From NCBI GenBank assembly GCA_050084515.1, contig CM114274.1:25482001-25546000 (forward strand): a stretch of DNA of 64,000 nucleotides, in the 5' to 3' direction. This document shows positions 1-12,880 of this stretch, piece by piece; the stretch's first letter is position 1; the number at the start of each line of letters is the position of its first letter. The DNA comes from Blasia pusilla. Lineage: Eukaryota > Marchantiophyta > Marchantiopsida > Blasiales. The notes beneath the pieces were generated by a model. That model searched no databases. It had not been told where the DNA came from and saw only the letters and a program-made list of their open reading frames with translations. The translations under genes and the position numbers were made by a program.

Positions 1-690
1 ATACCTTCAAGTACCACTTCAACGGAAGGATGCCCACACTTTTCATTCGAGCGATTAATGAGGGACTCCTCCCGCAATTCTCATATCTTCGGGTACCACT
101 TAAGGAAGGTTGGCCACACTTTTCATTAGATCGAGTTGCACCTCAAAAGCGATTCATGAGGCACTCCCACACTTTTTCACACCATCAAGTAACCATTTCA
201 AGGAAAGATACTCACACTTTTCATTAGATGGAGAGTTGCACCTCAAGAGCAGCTAAAAAAGGGTGTCGACAGTTCTCATAGCATCAAGTACCACCACTTC
301 AAAAGCAACGAAAGAGGAATGCGCACACTTTTCATAGATCAAGTTGAACCTCAAGAGTGACTAAAGAGGGGGAGCCCACAATTCTCATAGCATCAAGTAC
401 CACCACTTCAAGAGCAAAAAACGAGGAAGGCCCACACTTTTCATAGATCAAGTTGACCCTCGAGAGTGACTAAAGAGGGGAGCCCACAATTCTCATACCT
501 TCAAAGTACCACTTCAAGAGCGAAAAAGGAGGAAGGCCAACACTTTTCATAGATCAACTTGAATCTCAAGAGCGACTAATTAAAGAGGGGGTATGTTTCC
601 ACTTCTCATACCATCAAGTACCACTTCAAGAACGACTAAGGAGGAGTGCCCACACTTTTCATTAGATGCTGCTCAAGAGCGATTTTAGTG
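1..690. repeat. Tandem minisatellite, alternating ~57-base subunits
   Basis: Two related subunits alternate. One contains 'cacacttttcat' followed by 'agttg...cctc(a)agag', the other contains 'caattctcatagcatcaagtaccacttcaag'. Together they make a dimer of roughly 118 bases repeated about five to six times, with substitutions and small indels. The array is cut by the left edge of the window, so its full length is unknown. No coding potential is apparent; the 65-codon frame at 30-227 simply reads through the repeats. Confidence 0.8.
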
Positions 691-3600
691 GCATCATTAC
701 CTTTTCATTCTATGGGGTTCCACTTCATGACGCACTAAGAACGATGCGTTAAAAAAGGATGCACGTGTTGTTGTGATTGACTTCCATTGTCAAAAGAAAC
801 TTAAGAGTCTTAGGGCACATTGAATGAAAATCAAAAGTAAGCCAAAGGAAGCTCAAAAGAGTTATGGCACATCTCTTGAATATGTGTGACTCGAAGTTAT
901 CCAAAAGAGTATGTGTGACTCATAGTTATCTTTTGCCTTTCATGTTAGTCCCACTGAATATGATTCAAGATTGCACATGTTTATATCAGTTGCCAGTTTT
1001 AAAATTATTTCTAAAAATTATTTTTAAATTTCTTAAAAAATAATGTAGAAATATTTTCTATTGAAAAATTTGACTATATTTTTATTTTTAATCTTAAAAT
1101 TAAAAATATTTCATTAAAAAAATTTTTTACTCCTCGAAATTCAAATAAGATATAATTTTCTAAATATTTCACCGTCCATAGAAATTTGAACAATACCTAC
1201 TCTTCCCATCAAATTAGCATCCATTGACTAAATTATTACTTAATTTTAATCAATGAAATTAGTTCCCTTTTCCATTCAAATTCTTTTTCCAAAATATCAA
1301 ATATGAATCAACATGATTATTTAAAAATTGATAGTATCATTTATTTAAAAAATTTAAATTTAAATTTTATCTTATGTAATCTTAGAAGAGTAATAACATT
1401 CCACTTTTTTAATTAATTCCACTCCCCTGCTAAAATTTGAATGATTCCCCCACTCCCCTAAATAATTCTACCTTCCATAACATTTTAAAAAGATTTATTC
1501 CTTCTCTATTAAAATTCAATTTTCCTTCTCCATCAAATATGCATTAAGGGATAAAATTTTCAATTTCTTATATTTTTTAAATTATCCCAATATTTTTTCT
1601 TATTGCGCATATAGGATGATCCATCATAAAATAAAAAAATTTATTAAGAAAAAATAAAATTATCAAAAATATTTTCATCTTCCACTCAAATCCATTTTCT
1701 CTCATCTATATGAATCAGAGGAAAAAAATCAAAAATTTCAAGCATGTTGTTATTTTGTCTTATTGTCATATTATTTTGTCTAATGGTAAATCATGGTTAC
1801 ACAAAAATTGATATGGACATACAAGTTTGGTAATGTATGTGGACAACCTTTTTTATATGAAGAGACACCCATTATAATATAGATTATCCCACTAATTTTT
1901 CTTATTTAATATAATAGGATTACCCATTATAAAATAGATTAATAACAAATTCTTTAAAATATTTTCCAATTTTACTCAAATTCTTTTGTTCCATTTTGTA
2001 TAAAGTTGTCCGAAGAAATATTCTTTTTCTCTGTGTGCTAAGTGGCAAAGAGCTCTTTATTGAAAAATCAAAAAGGGGTTCACTAGTAATCACATCAAAT
2101 GAATGATGAAGAATGAGGGCCCAACTTAGTCGCGGCATAAGCGAGGGCACATGTTCATCTTTTGTGCAAAACCCAAGGAGGATTACGAAGTCCTCAAATT
2201 TCCGCAATCTTGCATTTAATGCGAGACCAGCGGGTAGGAGGTCCAGGCAGGTAATTAGAAAAAAATTATACAAATAAATAACAAAGCCCCTTGCATTTCA
2301 ACGTGAAATGATGGTAGGCTAGTGGGACGAGTCGAAAAATGCAGGGTTGTTGGCCTGCGTTCGGATCCGCTGAGGCGCCTCCTTTTGCCAGTCACCTCAC
2401 TTGTGCTTGCCCGCGTTCAAGATTCCTGATCTCGCATTAAATACAAGATCGCGGAAATCTATGGCCGCGATCATAGATCTACGTGAACGGAATGTCTTTT
2501 TTGTCCCCGCATCTTTTCTTCTATATTTAGATCAGTTAAGTTGTAACTAAAACTACGGCTCGATTCTTTATGGATTTTCTTTCTCAAACCTTTACTATGG
2601 GCATTTAATTTATCTATGCATTGAATAATTGAATTTTTGTATTTGATGACCATATGTACTTTTGTAAACTACTTTGTATTGGGCCTCTGTTTTACTTCTT
2701 TTGTTGCATTGGAATGACTTTTACGAGGGTCACAAGTCTAAAGCATACTCATTCACCTTCTGTTCTAGGGAGCTTTTGCCGAGTAGCCCATTTTTTATGG
2801 AAGTAAACCATAGTTTGTTCTTAGTATTGATTGGGATCTTTGTTAGGTCCATAACCATATTGTTTTTTTATTCAATTTTAGGGGTTGGCCATAAGTAGAG
2901 TCATCACAAAATTTCACAACACGAACCATATGGGATTAATATTTGTATCCACTAAACTTAATAATACCATTTAAATTAATATTAGGTTGAGATGAGCATA
3001 TATGCTACATTAGCTTCTCTATTTAGTTCACTTTGAGGGATTATGCTTTGTTGTGTCCTCTCAATTTAATTGATTTCATAGCTTAGGAAAGTAAATGTCA
3101 TACTTGCTATCTTCTTCCATGCTTGGTCTATATCTTTACCACCTTCTAAGTAATTAGAGTTACATCTGTTAATTTTTGAAGGGTTAGTTCTAGTTAATTT
3201 TAAACACTACCATTTACTAGATTCCTATGTTTGAATATGTTGTGTTTGGTAGTATGTATAGGGTGTGTGGTAAACTATGTGGAGGGCTTGTGGTAAGCTA
3301 TGGCGTCTACTAATAAGATGAGGCCTTTTTCCGTAGACAGCGATGTTTATATCCTCACATAGTAACTCTCAAAATTTTCAAATACCACTATTGATAAAAA
3401 AACGAAAAATATGATTCGTTGAGAATTCCAAGTTTGCAAAATGAAAAGAAAAAACTCTCCAATAATAATAATAATAATAAATAAAACCTCGCCTTACGTA
3501 GCCGACAGGTTTATTTACCTGAATAACTCGAAGATTTTATTGGCCGAGAGCGAGTTTATTAGAGGACGGGCCAAGCGTAAACTCGAGAGCAGTTGGAAAA

Positions 3601-5520
3601 TCAATATATGACGTGAGTCAAAGCATACCGGAACCCGTAAGCGTGGACAGGAGGGGAGGGGAGGGGCTGTCGGCATTGACAACATACATATTGTACCCTG
3701 AACCCTTGGAAGTCAGAAGTCTCGAACTCCACCGACTCGGATCCCTGTCCGACATTGTGCGCAACAACGACGAACAAACGAAGATCGTTGCCATCCCGAT
3801 CATGCGTAAAATTCCTTTCTTCTTCTTATGGACACTTCTCATTTTAAGCCGAGAGGATTGTTTTCTTTTAAAAATGATAAGATCGTTCGGAATTAATTTC
3901 AAATGGAACTTTAGAGTTTGTAGAATTAGTTATGGGAGAGGACAACTTACACTAGTGTTAATTACGTGTGAGTGATCATTATAAGTTGTTAAAATTTGTT
4001 TTCTTCCTTTTTTTGAAATGGTGTATAGATTATCTATACATGAGATGGAGTTACAGTAGAATTTCCTGTGTCACATATCCATTTAAGGGCCATGAGGAGG
4101 TAGTTAGGTTAAGGGAAGCGGTTATTGGTGGGATTTTCTTTCATATTTTTTTCCTCTTAAGAAAAAAAAAATTCTTGAAAAAATTTAGGGGGATTAGAGT
4201 TCTTTTTAAAGTCATCCCAATTAATTTTTCCTGAATTTTTATTTCCCATATTAGGGTAGGGAAATCCCATTCAAAGTAAAAAATACAAATTAGAAATATT
4301 CAGAAAGTCAAGAAGTTGCACAAAGTGATTTTTCGCATAATTTATCATTTATCCTTATCTTTTTTAAGATGTGATTTTTATCTTAATATTTTCAAGAGTT
4401 ATTTTCTTTATTTTTACATGATTTTTTCATAATTATTTTAATTATTTTCAAACCACATCAACGATTGTTTTACTAGTTTTAATAGAGACGGTAACTGATT
4501 TCTTGCACATGCAACAAGTAGAAATCAAATATAATTTAACTAATTTTTATTATTCATTGGAAAAAATATTTAAAATTTTAATCATTAAGAAAATTTCATG
4601 TGTGTATATGGGACTTTCACATCCATTTTATTCTCTAAATTTATCTTTGATATTAAATATGAGTTTTTTCCATAGTCGTAAGTAACTCACAAGCATTCAT
4701 ATGACCAAAAATTAAAATTTTATAAACATATATGGGCAGTCCATTACCTTTGTGGCTTTATGCTAACCTACATTATAAGTGGTTTTTTGCATGTGCGACA
4801 CACTCAATTAGATGGACAGGAATGGAAACACCTCACAAATGGAGAATATGATAAAGTTAATTGACAGATTTTTACAGACTAACTGAAATTATAGAGTTGA
4901 CATATAGATAGTAAAAATAAACTTTGCTTAAATATATTAATAATCATGAAATTTTAATTTTGACTTTCAACATTTTGGTTGAATATTTTTTCAAAAGATT
5001 ATTTATAACTCCCTCATAATGAAAGCTTGAAAACTATTAAAAATATAAATTTAATCAATTTCCTTATTTTCAAGAATAATTAATTTTCCAATATTCTTTT
5101 TTTAATTTTTTCCAAAGTAAGATTAATTTTCCCCTCCAAGATAAAAATAAAAATAAAAATCCTAAAATTCCTAAAGTATTTAAATAATCATTGAATGATT
5201 AAAATTGGAAAATCAACTAAACATGAAGGAAGAAAAACTTAAAATGATCAATTTTTTTAAAAGATAAAACCTCTTTTCCGTTTAAGTTCTGGCTTAATGC
5301 AGGTAAAATTAAACAGAAATTAAAGAGTTAAGACTTTCCATCTGACGTTTATTGGAAGCCTCTCAAGGTAGACAAGGTTGGATGGAAAACACCAAGTTTG
5401 TTTCTAACTACCAACAACCCTAAACAAACTTGTCTTTCCACAGACATGCCCAAACAATTCCCTGTTTGGGATTTTTTGGTACCTTGATCATCGACATGGG
5501 CTTGGAGCCTTGAGTTGTGA
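691..5520. other. AT-rich gene-poor stretch
   Basis: About 4.8 kb with long A/T runs. Open frames are all short (up to 120 codons) with no recognisable domain and no shared reading direction. A purine-rich, more GC-balanced patch lies around 3600-3780, where frames open on both strands; I could not assign it. A short ATA/AAT trinucleotide run lies near 3462-3482. I see no RNA gene. Confidence 0.6.
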
Positions 5521-5523
5521 GTT

Positions 5524-5562
5524 GCAAGATTGGTGAGAGCTATGAGCTCTCACCAATCTTGC
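5524..5562. repeat. Perfect 18-bp hairpin with 3-base loop
   Basis: The arm at 5524-5541 (starts gcaagattgg) is exactly reverse-complementary to 5545-5562, separated only by 'atg'. In AT-rich decayed DNA such a long perfect stem with a tiny loop is unusual. It could be a recent fold-back duplication or the footprint of a small foldback element. No flanking direct repeat was identified. Confidence 0.85.
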
Positions 5563-5589
5563 ATTCATTCCGCTTATGCTTGTAGAGGG

Positions 5590-5990
5590 CGGACTCCAAA
5601 GGGCTTGTGAGCAACCTACGCGGGCCGATGCGGGCTGATGTGCAACGTAGATGTCGATCCGGTGTGGGCCTCTGAAGGCTCAGTGCCCAAGAAAGCAGTC
5701 TAGCTTGGGCCATATACATGCTAGACTGGCCAATAGAGGCCTATTGCGGGCCACACACGCTCGATGCGTAACATAAACATGGGCTCGGTAGGGGCCTTTG
5801 CAGGCTCAGAACCGCCTATCGTTATAATGGAAAGAATGGGCGACGGATTGTTGGAGTGGGCGAATCCTGGTCTTCCTTGTAGGCAAATTGGGCCTCGATA
5901 CGGGTCATGGGAACCCAAGCCCGCACGGACATGCTCTCCCTAGGACACGCATAAGTCTGCGGATAGGGACAAGTCCATGGATTTGGCATT
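5590..5990. repeat. GC-rich degenerate repeat patch
   Basis: A GC-rich patch in AT-rich surroundings with internally repeated phrases such as 'gtgggcctctgaaggctcag' and 'ggggcctttgcaggctcag', plus recurring 'gcgggc' and 'gggcc'. Frames open on both strands (5721-5918, 5822-6076 and 5888-6097), which is what GC-rich non-coding repeats produce. A similar patch lies at 12430-12880. Confidence 0.45.
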
Positions 5991-6159
5991 TGTACTTTTG
6001 CATCCTTCGAGCTAGAGCTAACGCCCAGAATAATATGATTATGATTATTAGAGACAAACCTTTTAGCGAAAAACATCTCCTAGTTCGACACTTGTAATGT
6101 GGGATGGCCTCGATATTTGTTGAAACAAATATCCCATTTAATTAGTTAGTCAAGTGTTT

Positions 6160-6223
6160 CCCAATGGTGCTCATCACTAGCCCATGCATGGGCTAATGAT
6201 GAGTATAATGGGCAACCATTGGG
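6160..6223. repeat. 64-base interrupted inverted repeat around an 18-bp palindrome
   Basis: The core at 6178-6195 (TAGCCCATGCATGGGCTA) is a perfect palindrome. It is flanked by matching arms CTCATC/GATGAG and, at the ends, CCCAATGGT (6160-6168) and ACCATTGGG (6215-6223). The whole block could form a cruciform. It may be the remains of a short foldback element; nothing coding is associated. Confidence 0.75.
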
Positions 6224-7170
6224 TATGTATATTTTAGAGTATTGTTAGAACTAAAACCTTCCATTTGACTATTCAATATTTCCTTCCAAATAACTTATCT
6301 ATATTCTTTTAAGAAGATTGAATTTCAACTTTTCAACACTTTTAAACATGAGATGCATAGTTCCAACACAAGATTTGTTTTTAAGAAAATCTTAAGGCAT
6401 ATATGCCAATGAGAATTTATCTATTTATGGTCTCTACAAGTTCTTGTCATTTTTTTCCTTGGCCATCTAGAGTATCCACGTGTCTATGCACGTATGAATT
6501 AATTACTCCACCGAGTTCACCCGTCCGTTGTAGAGGCCGCACTCTGGTTTACCATATATAGTACTACCGTAGAGCAAGCTCCTTACACCACGAGGTCAGT
6601 AATCAGACAACCTTAAATTTTCTTTCAAAAATCTAATTCCAAATGCTCACAAGTGAGAATAAACTTCTTACTAATTAAGAACTTATCGTCCGTGAATAAT
6701 ATAGATAAATATCTTGAGAATATTTTGTTCGTGCGAGGACTTAGACTTCCTACTACTTTGACCCCACGGAGCTTTAAAGGACACCCGTCTATTCACACGA
6801 CACGCGAAAACCGGGTGAACGGCTCTCCGACCCGGATGCCCCACCCGCTTGGACGGTGTTCATGTACAGGAAACTAACAGAGCGGGGCTGCGGGAGTTCA
6901 CGGAGGAGGAAAGTTTGTTGGATGGTTCTGCACCTCTCAAGTGGCAGGGGACCACGTTCTTAAGCTCGTGCCACCGCATAGGGGGGCCTCCGGGCACACT
7001 TCTGGCCTTGACAGATACCAGGCACACGTATCCGCGACGCGTCTGGGACAGCATCCGATGGCAGCTCATCCACCGGACGATGCCTAGTGGTAAGGGACAC
7101 ACCAGATGAAAGGGAAGAGGTTAGAGGGTGTAGAGTATATGGACTCTTACGGGTAGACTCGACACTACCT

Positions 7171-7184
7171 GGGTCAGGGCGCCA
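7171..7184 (-). promoter_or_regulatory. Putative tRNA primer binding site of fragment E
   Basis: On the minus strand TGGCGCCCTGACCC starts one base after the LTR end. The TGG start pairs with the CCA tail of a tRNA, and TGGCGCC is typical of tRNA-Asp-type sites in plant gypsy elements. This contrasts with elements B, C and D, which use a self-complementary site. Confidence 0.45.
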
Positions 7185-7443
7185 ATGTCGATAAGAACAC
7201 GGAAAAGAATTTTCATTTCATATCATATGATTTCATTTCAGCTCTCAAATTATATGTCCATAGGATCTTTATTTAAGAATAGTTTACGGATACGTCAAGC
7301 ATTCTTATTCGTTATATATAATAACTATTTAAAGCTTTTTTTACGTATAGGTATAAGTAATAATATCCTAAGTGTGGTAAATATTATTGCAGCTTGGGGT
7401 GTCGAACACATTTTCCTTTTCAAATTACGAGAGTCTTCTTGTT

Positions 7444-7483
7444 TGTCGTGCGCATACACATCGCTACACAACATACATCGCTG
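7444..7483 (-). repeat. Shared ~40-base X-core motif, copy in fragment E
   Basis: The plus-strand text begins TGTCGTGCGCATACACATCG and matches, with few differences, the motif at 39296-39336 (element C) and at 51904-51945 and 52379-52420 (element B). In the sense orientation it is rich in UGUA and UUGUGU, which resembles plant far-upstream polyadenylation signals. That function is inference. Confidence 0.7.
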
Positions 7484-8681
7484 TCACCAAACACACACAC
7501 AAACACGCATGATCCCATGCTAACTCATGGCATCCAAACAACGAGAGAAGAAGTACGAAAATATCTCCAATTAAAGTAGGATCCAATCTCTCTCTCCACC
7601 ATCTCACACCATAGCTCTCAAAAGTGTGCACTCTCTCTCATGTCAAACCAAACCCACTCTCCTAATGAGAGGCTTGGGTTACACTCACAAGGCAAGGTAC
7701 CATAGCTCCGCCGCCTCATGCCAAGAGGTTCAACAAAGAGAGAATGAGCTCTCTAGCTCTCTCTCCTTGAGGTATACCCCTCCCCTCTCCCAAGCTCTCT
7801 CCATGGTAACCTATTCTCCCAAGTCACCTCCTTGGCTCTTGACCTGATGTAGGAGGTCAAGGGCCACTTACCAAAAATAATAAGTCGATCATATATTCAA
7901 AATGGTACTTACCTAAAATAGTAAGTTCCTCAATATGGCTCCAAATGAGCCGAAACGAAGGGGAAACCTGCTATCTCAGGTTTCCAAGGGCCTCAGTAGG
8001 TCACCCTCGACCTACTGGGCGTGTCCTCCACTACTCATGAAGGCGCACTATTAGATCCCACCGATTTATCCTAAAAGACGTGACATGTTAGACAAAGATA
8101 TTTGAATGAGTTTCCACTTTATTGTATAAATTAGTTCAAGAGAGGACAAGGAAATATATTTCTATTCTTTTGGGTTGAAATCTCCTACAATAAAATAATA
8201 TCATTATATATTTTTTCTTTTATGAGATTTATATTAATATTTTAATGCATATACTAGTGAATGAGAATTACAAGTGCATATGCCCTATGTACTATGTGGG
8301 TCCGAAAAGAGAATGTAAGTTGATATGAGCTTTATGTTGGATTTAGTTTAGGGAGGACTTTTGGCACACATGGCATGATATATAAGAGGTTGTGGGGCCT
8401 CCTAAAAATAGTGAATGTAAGCACATGGATGAGTGCCCTAATTGAGTAAATTGACGTGATCATCCCACAATATAAGACAAAAACATACATACCCTTGCAA
8501 TACATTGACAAGAATATTTTCTTCATACAATAATAAAAGACACTCATTCTCTTGTCAATTGTAGAGAATTTCCATATTGGAGATCTGAGGAAATCTATAT
8601 TATTATTTCAAAACCCCTTTTGCCTTTTGAATACTTCTCCTCTGACACTTGCATCCTTTAGCCAATAGGATTATTAGGATA

Positions 8682-8683
<2 letters not shown>

Positions 8684-8756
<73 letters not shown>
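8684..8756. repeat. (CT)n microsatellite with (CA)n tail
   Basis: About 30 uninterrupted CT dinucleotides are followed by six CA dinucleotides. A pure dinucleotide array of this length is expected to be length-variable. Confidence 0.95.
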
Positions 8757-10779
8757 TAGGATGGCTCAAAATTGATTCCGGAGATTATATCATTCAGTTA
8801 CACAATAACACATTAATAATGGATAATTACCCATATTTTCAATTGGTCAAGATTTTGGCTAATATCAGATGAAATCAAATGAAAGTTCATATGAATGTAA
8901 GAAAAAATTTGGATTTAGGCCATTTATGAACTAATTGGAAGATGCAATTTTTAAGTGTCTCATCTACTTTTGACACGAATATGCTCAAAAAGTAAAGTCC
9001 TTGAAATTAAGACCCATTTTGGTATGAAAATCGCATGTACCTCCCATTGTAGGGGCACAAACAAATAATTACTAGTCATATTACAGTCGAGTGTTTTTCT
9101 TGGGATTTCCAAATTTTGAAATTATTTGAGACTTCCCATGACAAAATATGGGTGTGATCCCCATGCAATGGATGGGCCAATCTTATTTCCATTTGTGTTA
9201 GGCCTCCCTTCATGCCATATATTTAGTACTTATCCCCATTATTTATTTGGAAAATCTCTCAATAAACCCATCTTGCATCGGAAACCTATTTCATATGTAA
9301 AAAAAAACACTACTTCCAATAGGGATAGAGAAGTAGTAAATTTTGCAAAGAGAGGATAAAAACATAATAAATTTGAATGTCATTGATTTAATATTTGTCT
9401 CTCGTGAACCATAAACGTTTATTGCATCAATGCATTTCACACCCAATTACGTCCAAATAAAATCCATCATGTAGATGATATAATACATTTATGTGGATCA
9501 GACTCCATAAGATGAAAATAATAATAACATTTATGTGAGAAGATATGTTCAAAAATATTTGTCTGTGGCTTTTCTAAAAAGAGTAATGTTTTGACAACAT
9601 TTCTTTTTGAATATTTTTTAAAAGGGTTCTATTTCTAAGGACTAAGTACATCCCTCTCTTTATAAGACTGGTAAGATGCGGGTGTTGTGTGCAAACACCA
9701 AGTAAATAGATTAAATAAATGATAATTCTAGATCGGTTTAAATTGAGTAGAATTTTAGAGTTCAACCTCTACTGCTCTTTGCTTTAACCCAAAGCGCTCC
9801 GAACCTTGAGCTTTGCAAGCAAAATTCTAAGATTAAGTCCCAAGGACTAAATTGATTGTGCATTTTGAAGATAGTAGAGAAGTCGTCAAACACTAATCGA
9901 GTATGAGTCTTCCCAAGTGCATATCATCTCCCTAGGAAGCCTCTTCACATTTCCCCAAGCCTAAAAAAATCTCCCTAAGTTGCTAGCCTATACCGGAGCA
10001 CATCGCTTATTTCCTCAAGATGCATCCCAAATAGTTCTTTACCTTAAACCTAAAACATGCCCAAACACGTATCACGATTAATTTCTTGTTCATGGACTTG
10101 AGCAGGTAGGGAGGGAAAGTGTTTCCCCCCTATAGGTACTTCAAGGTTTATCCATGGGAAACCCACCTTGGCTATCATCCATCCCCGACCCTTGATTTTG
10201 GCTCCCAAACCAAGCTCAGTGAGAGATCCTTGAGTAAGAAGCAAGGAACACTAGAGTAGTCATGAAATGCAAAAGACAGAAGATGACCACAAGACGCAAA
10301 TGGCAAGAGTTAAGATAGGGACTAATCATGAGACACATGAAACTCAAGTCAAAGATTCAAGATGTAATTGGAAAGTTGGGAGTTGTAGAATCTGCAAGAA
10401 GAATCTGCCAAGCTATATTGGGGAATAACTAGTCAAATGCAAATCCTTGGGTAACGAAGCACATTTTTTTTTGGGTTGGATGATAGGCAGAGTGAGTGTA
10501 TCCTATTCAACGAACGATTTGGTTCCATATGAGATTGACGTTCAAGAGGAGTAGGCCTTCGACAAATGCGGACTCGTGAAGAATGTCATGATCATGGGTC
10601 CAAAGAGGAAAGATGTTGGCATGATCCACCAAAGTCAAAACCTACACTTGTTGGTTGTGAGACTAGGAACTGGTCGTGGGAATAACGGTAGGTGAGACAT
10701 GCACAAATCCTAAGACTAGACTTAGGAAAGAAAAGGACATAGATAGTCACATGGACAGGGAAAAGGAAAGCTAGGTGAG
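8757..10779. other. Gene-less AT-rich stretch
   Basis: Only short frames without domains (the longest is 77 codons, at 9126-9359). No repeat family, RNA gene or promoter could be recognised. Confidence 0.5.
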
Positions 10780-11749
10780 AGATCCTTGAGCCGATCACAC
10801 TCACTCTATTGATCTGCACTCAAACACACTTTCATTAGTCTTATTTTGATTCAATTAACCTTCCAAATCCGCGAGTTCTCAACTCAGGCCCTTCATCAAG
10901 CTCAACAGCTCATAACTCCTCACTTTCCAACATGGGCAAGTCTTCCTAGACTTAGGATAGAATTTCTAGATAGTCAAGACATCTAGAACTACACTTGCAC
11001 GTCTAGCCGTCCCAATTCTCCAATGGACCTGGCATGAGCCCCTAACTGAGACCCAATGAGTCACGAGTTGGAATCCAAGAGTGATCTCCAAAAGTCATTC
11101 CCTTGGACTTGGCTTGGGGTTGGCAACCCAACGCCAACCTCCTAATCCATTCTGTGCCCTTGGTTCGCTCCGTGGCTCCTCAAAATGGAGTTCACGTCCC
11201 CAAAACTCTTGGAGATCCTCTCCCTTATATATAATTATGGGGTCCTCCTCCCTCCCCCTACCTTTGGGAAAGTACTCTCGGGCCTCTCATTTTGGCTCTC
11301 CACCCTATTGTCCTTCCGATAGTTTTTGGGCAGCTTCTCAATCTTTGCTTATGCGTTTGTCAAGATCTTTAATGCATTCATGCATTGGAATCGGCTTTGC
11401 ATAAGATGTTTTTGCAACGCCACCTTACTTGTTCCAAATGCATCTTGGATCTTGCATTATGACCTAAAACACAGTGAACCACCAAATGCTAGTCAAGTTC
11501 CAATTATGGTTCTCATACTCTTTGGCAACCCACACTTCTAGACTTGTTTCTTCTCAAGCCTTGGTCCGTGTTTGGTCTAGCTTCCTCGAGTGGTGGCCGC
11601 TAACACATGAAACTCTCATATTGCTCATGTCTCACAGCTTATGTCTCCTTCAAGAGACTCCTATGATGCATGGGCATCCATCCTAGTGTGAGCCTACTAG
11701 AGTCCTGATATTTTGCATACGCACACGTTTGGTTATGAGGGTCGCGACA
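10780..11749 (-). repeat. Diverged LTR-like repeat, copy 1
   Basis: This block aligns by eye through most of its length with 26400-27435. Shared landmarks in order are 'gagttctcaact', 'ccaatgg', 'gagttc', 'ggaatccaag', 'cccttgga', 'caacgccaa', 'cttatgcgtttg', 'aagatctttgatgc'-like text, 'tttggcaacc' and a terminal 'tatgagggtcgcgaca'. On the minus strand it starts TGTCGCGACCCTCATAACC, a start common among gypsy LTRs. It is poor in CpG relative to its partner: many CG in copy 2 read TG or CA here. The inner boundary is uncertain and no polyprotein is adjacent. Confidence 0.55.
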
Positions 11750-12429
11750 GCACTAGTGGAAAGCCACAGACTTAACTATTCATGATGAATAGTATTTTGG
11801 ATTTTGAAATGTTTGGATGGATCAACTCATTGTTTTTCATGTTTTGGTTTCTGTCATATCATCAAGCTATTGATAAGTCTAATTTCATCCTCCGATAATA
11901 GTAAATATTGAAAAAGGAGGGTCTTGTGGCTGTAAGAGATGCAATGTTATAGGATAACCAAGCTTTCTACTTATATTTTTATTGTTATTCTTCGTGTCAT
12001 CTAGACAAGTTGCGAGTTTGTGTTGCCCATAATGTCTCTCTACTTATCTTATCCTTCAAAAAGAACTCTTTAATATACAACATTTCGGGATAAGTATGGC
12101 TACTTAATGCTCACCTACACAAAGTTAGCAACACTCCCATACACAATTATTCGATAAAATCCCTTATTGCAAAAATGGGCATCTTGTTGGGTAAGCCATT
12201 TTTTCAAAAGGCGATTGAGTATGGAAGTCCAAAATAGCATTTCTCCCTCTTTGGGAGGATATCCACATTTTTAAATTAAAATTTATATTAGGATTTGAAG
12301 TCCACACGTATGGATTGGACAATGGTTTAACATATTGCCAAATTTCTCCCTAACAGGGAGTGAACTTGTAGCCCTCAAGGTTGCACGGAAACGAACAAGT
12401 GTGTCCATGGGATAGACATTTCTGAAGAA

Positions 12430-12880
12430 ATTCGAATATATTTCTCGGGTACGCGCGGCCTGCATCCAAGCCCGACCCCGGAGCCCGCCAAGCCCATAGT
12501 GAGCACCAAGGCTGGCTAAGCCCGCATCAATTTTGTGGCTCGCAGCCAAGCGCGTTGAGGGCTTGCACATGGTGGGCACTGGAACCTTCCCACAAGCCTA
12601 CCCAATGGAGTTCCAGAGCTCGGGTGCCTGCGGCCCGCACCCGAGCCTGCCCCCGGAGCCTGCCAAGCGCATAAAGGGCACACGGGCTCTAGAGCCGCAT
12701 TGGGCAGATTCCAGAGCCCGCCATGCGTAGGCCCTCCGCGAGCCTGGCCACGAGCCACAAAACCAGTGTGGGCTTGGCCAGCCCGGGTGCCTGCTACAAG
12801 GTCGGTAGGCTCAGATGCAAGCCGTGGGCACCCGGGTTCTAGAACCCCAGTGGGTGGGTTCTAGAGCTCGGGTGATCCCA
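12430..12880. repeat. GC-rich degenerate repeat patch
   Basis: GC-rich sequence with repeated phrases ('ccggagcc(t/c)gccaagc' twice; variants of 'gagctcgggtgcctgc' and 'agcccgggtgcctgc'). Overlapping frames open on both strands (12283-12579, 12516-12758, 12533-12730). It reads as a degenerate tandem or interspersed repeat rather than a gene. Confidence 0.45.

Larger units (their letters stand above)
6770..8085 (-). mobile_element. LTR retrotransposon fragment E (5' LTR, primer site, leader)
   Basis: Read on the minus strand, an LTR-like block starts TGTCACGTCT at 8085 and ends ATCGACA at 7186 (about 900 bases, TG...CA). One base later comes TGGCGCCCTGACCC (7184-7171). This resembles the tRNA primer binding sites beginning TGGCGCC known in plant Ty3/gypsy elements. 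The more GC-rich stretch continuing to about 6770 would be the untranslated leader. No gag or pol was found beyond it, so the element is truncated. The LTR contains the ~40-base core motif shared with elements A, B and C (7444-7483). Without the second LTR the boundaries rest on terminal dinucleotides and the primer site only. Confidence 0.5.

Noticed and set aside
1-690. CRISPR array or telomeric repeat at the left edge
   Set aside because: Units of ~57 bases are contiguous with no spacers and do not resemble TTTAGGG. It is a minisatellite.
8684-8756. CRISPR-like or regulatory array
   Set aside because: It is a simple CT/CA dinucleotide microsatellite.
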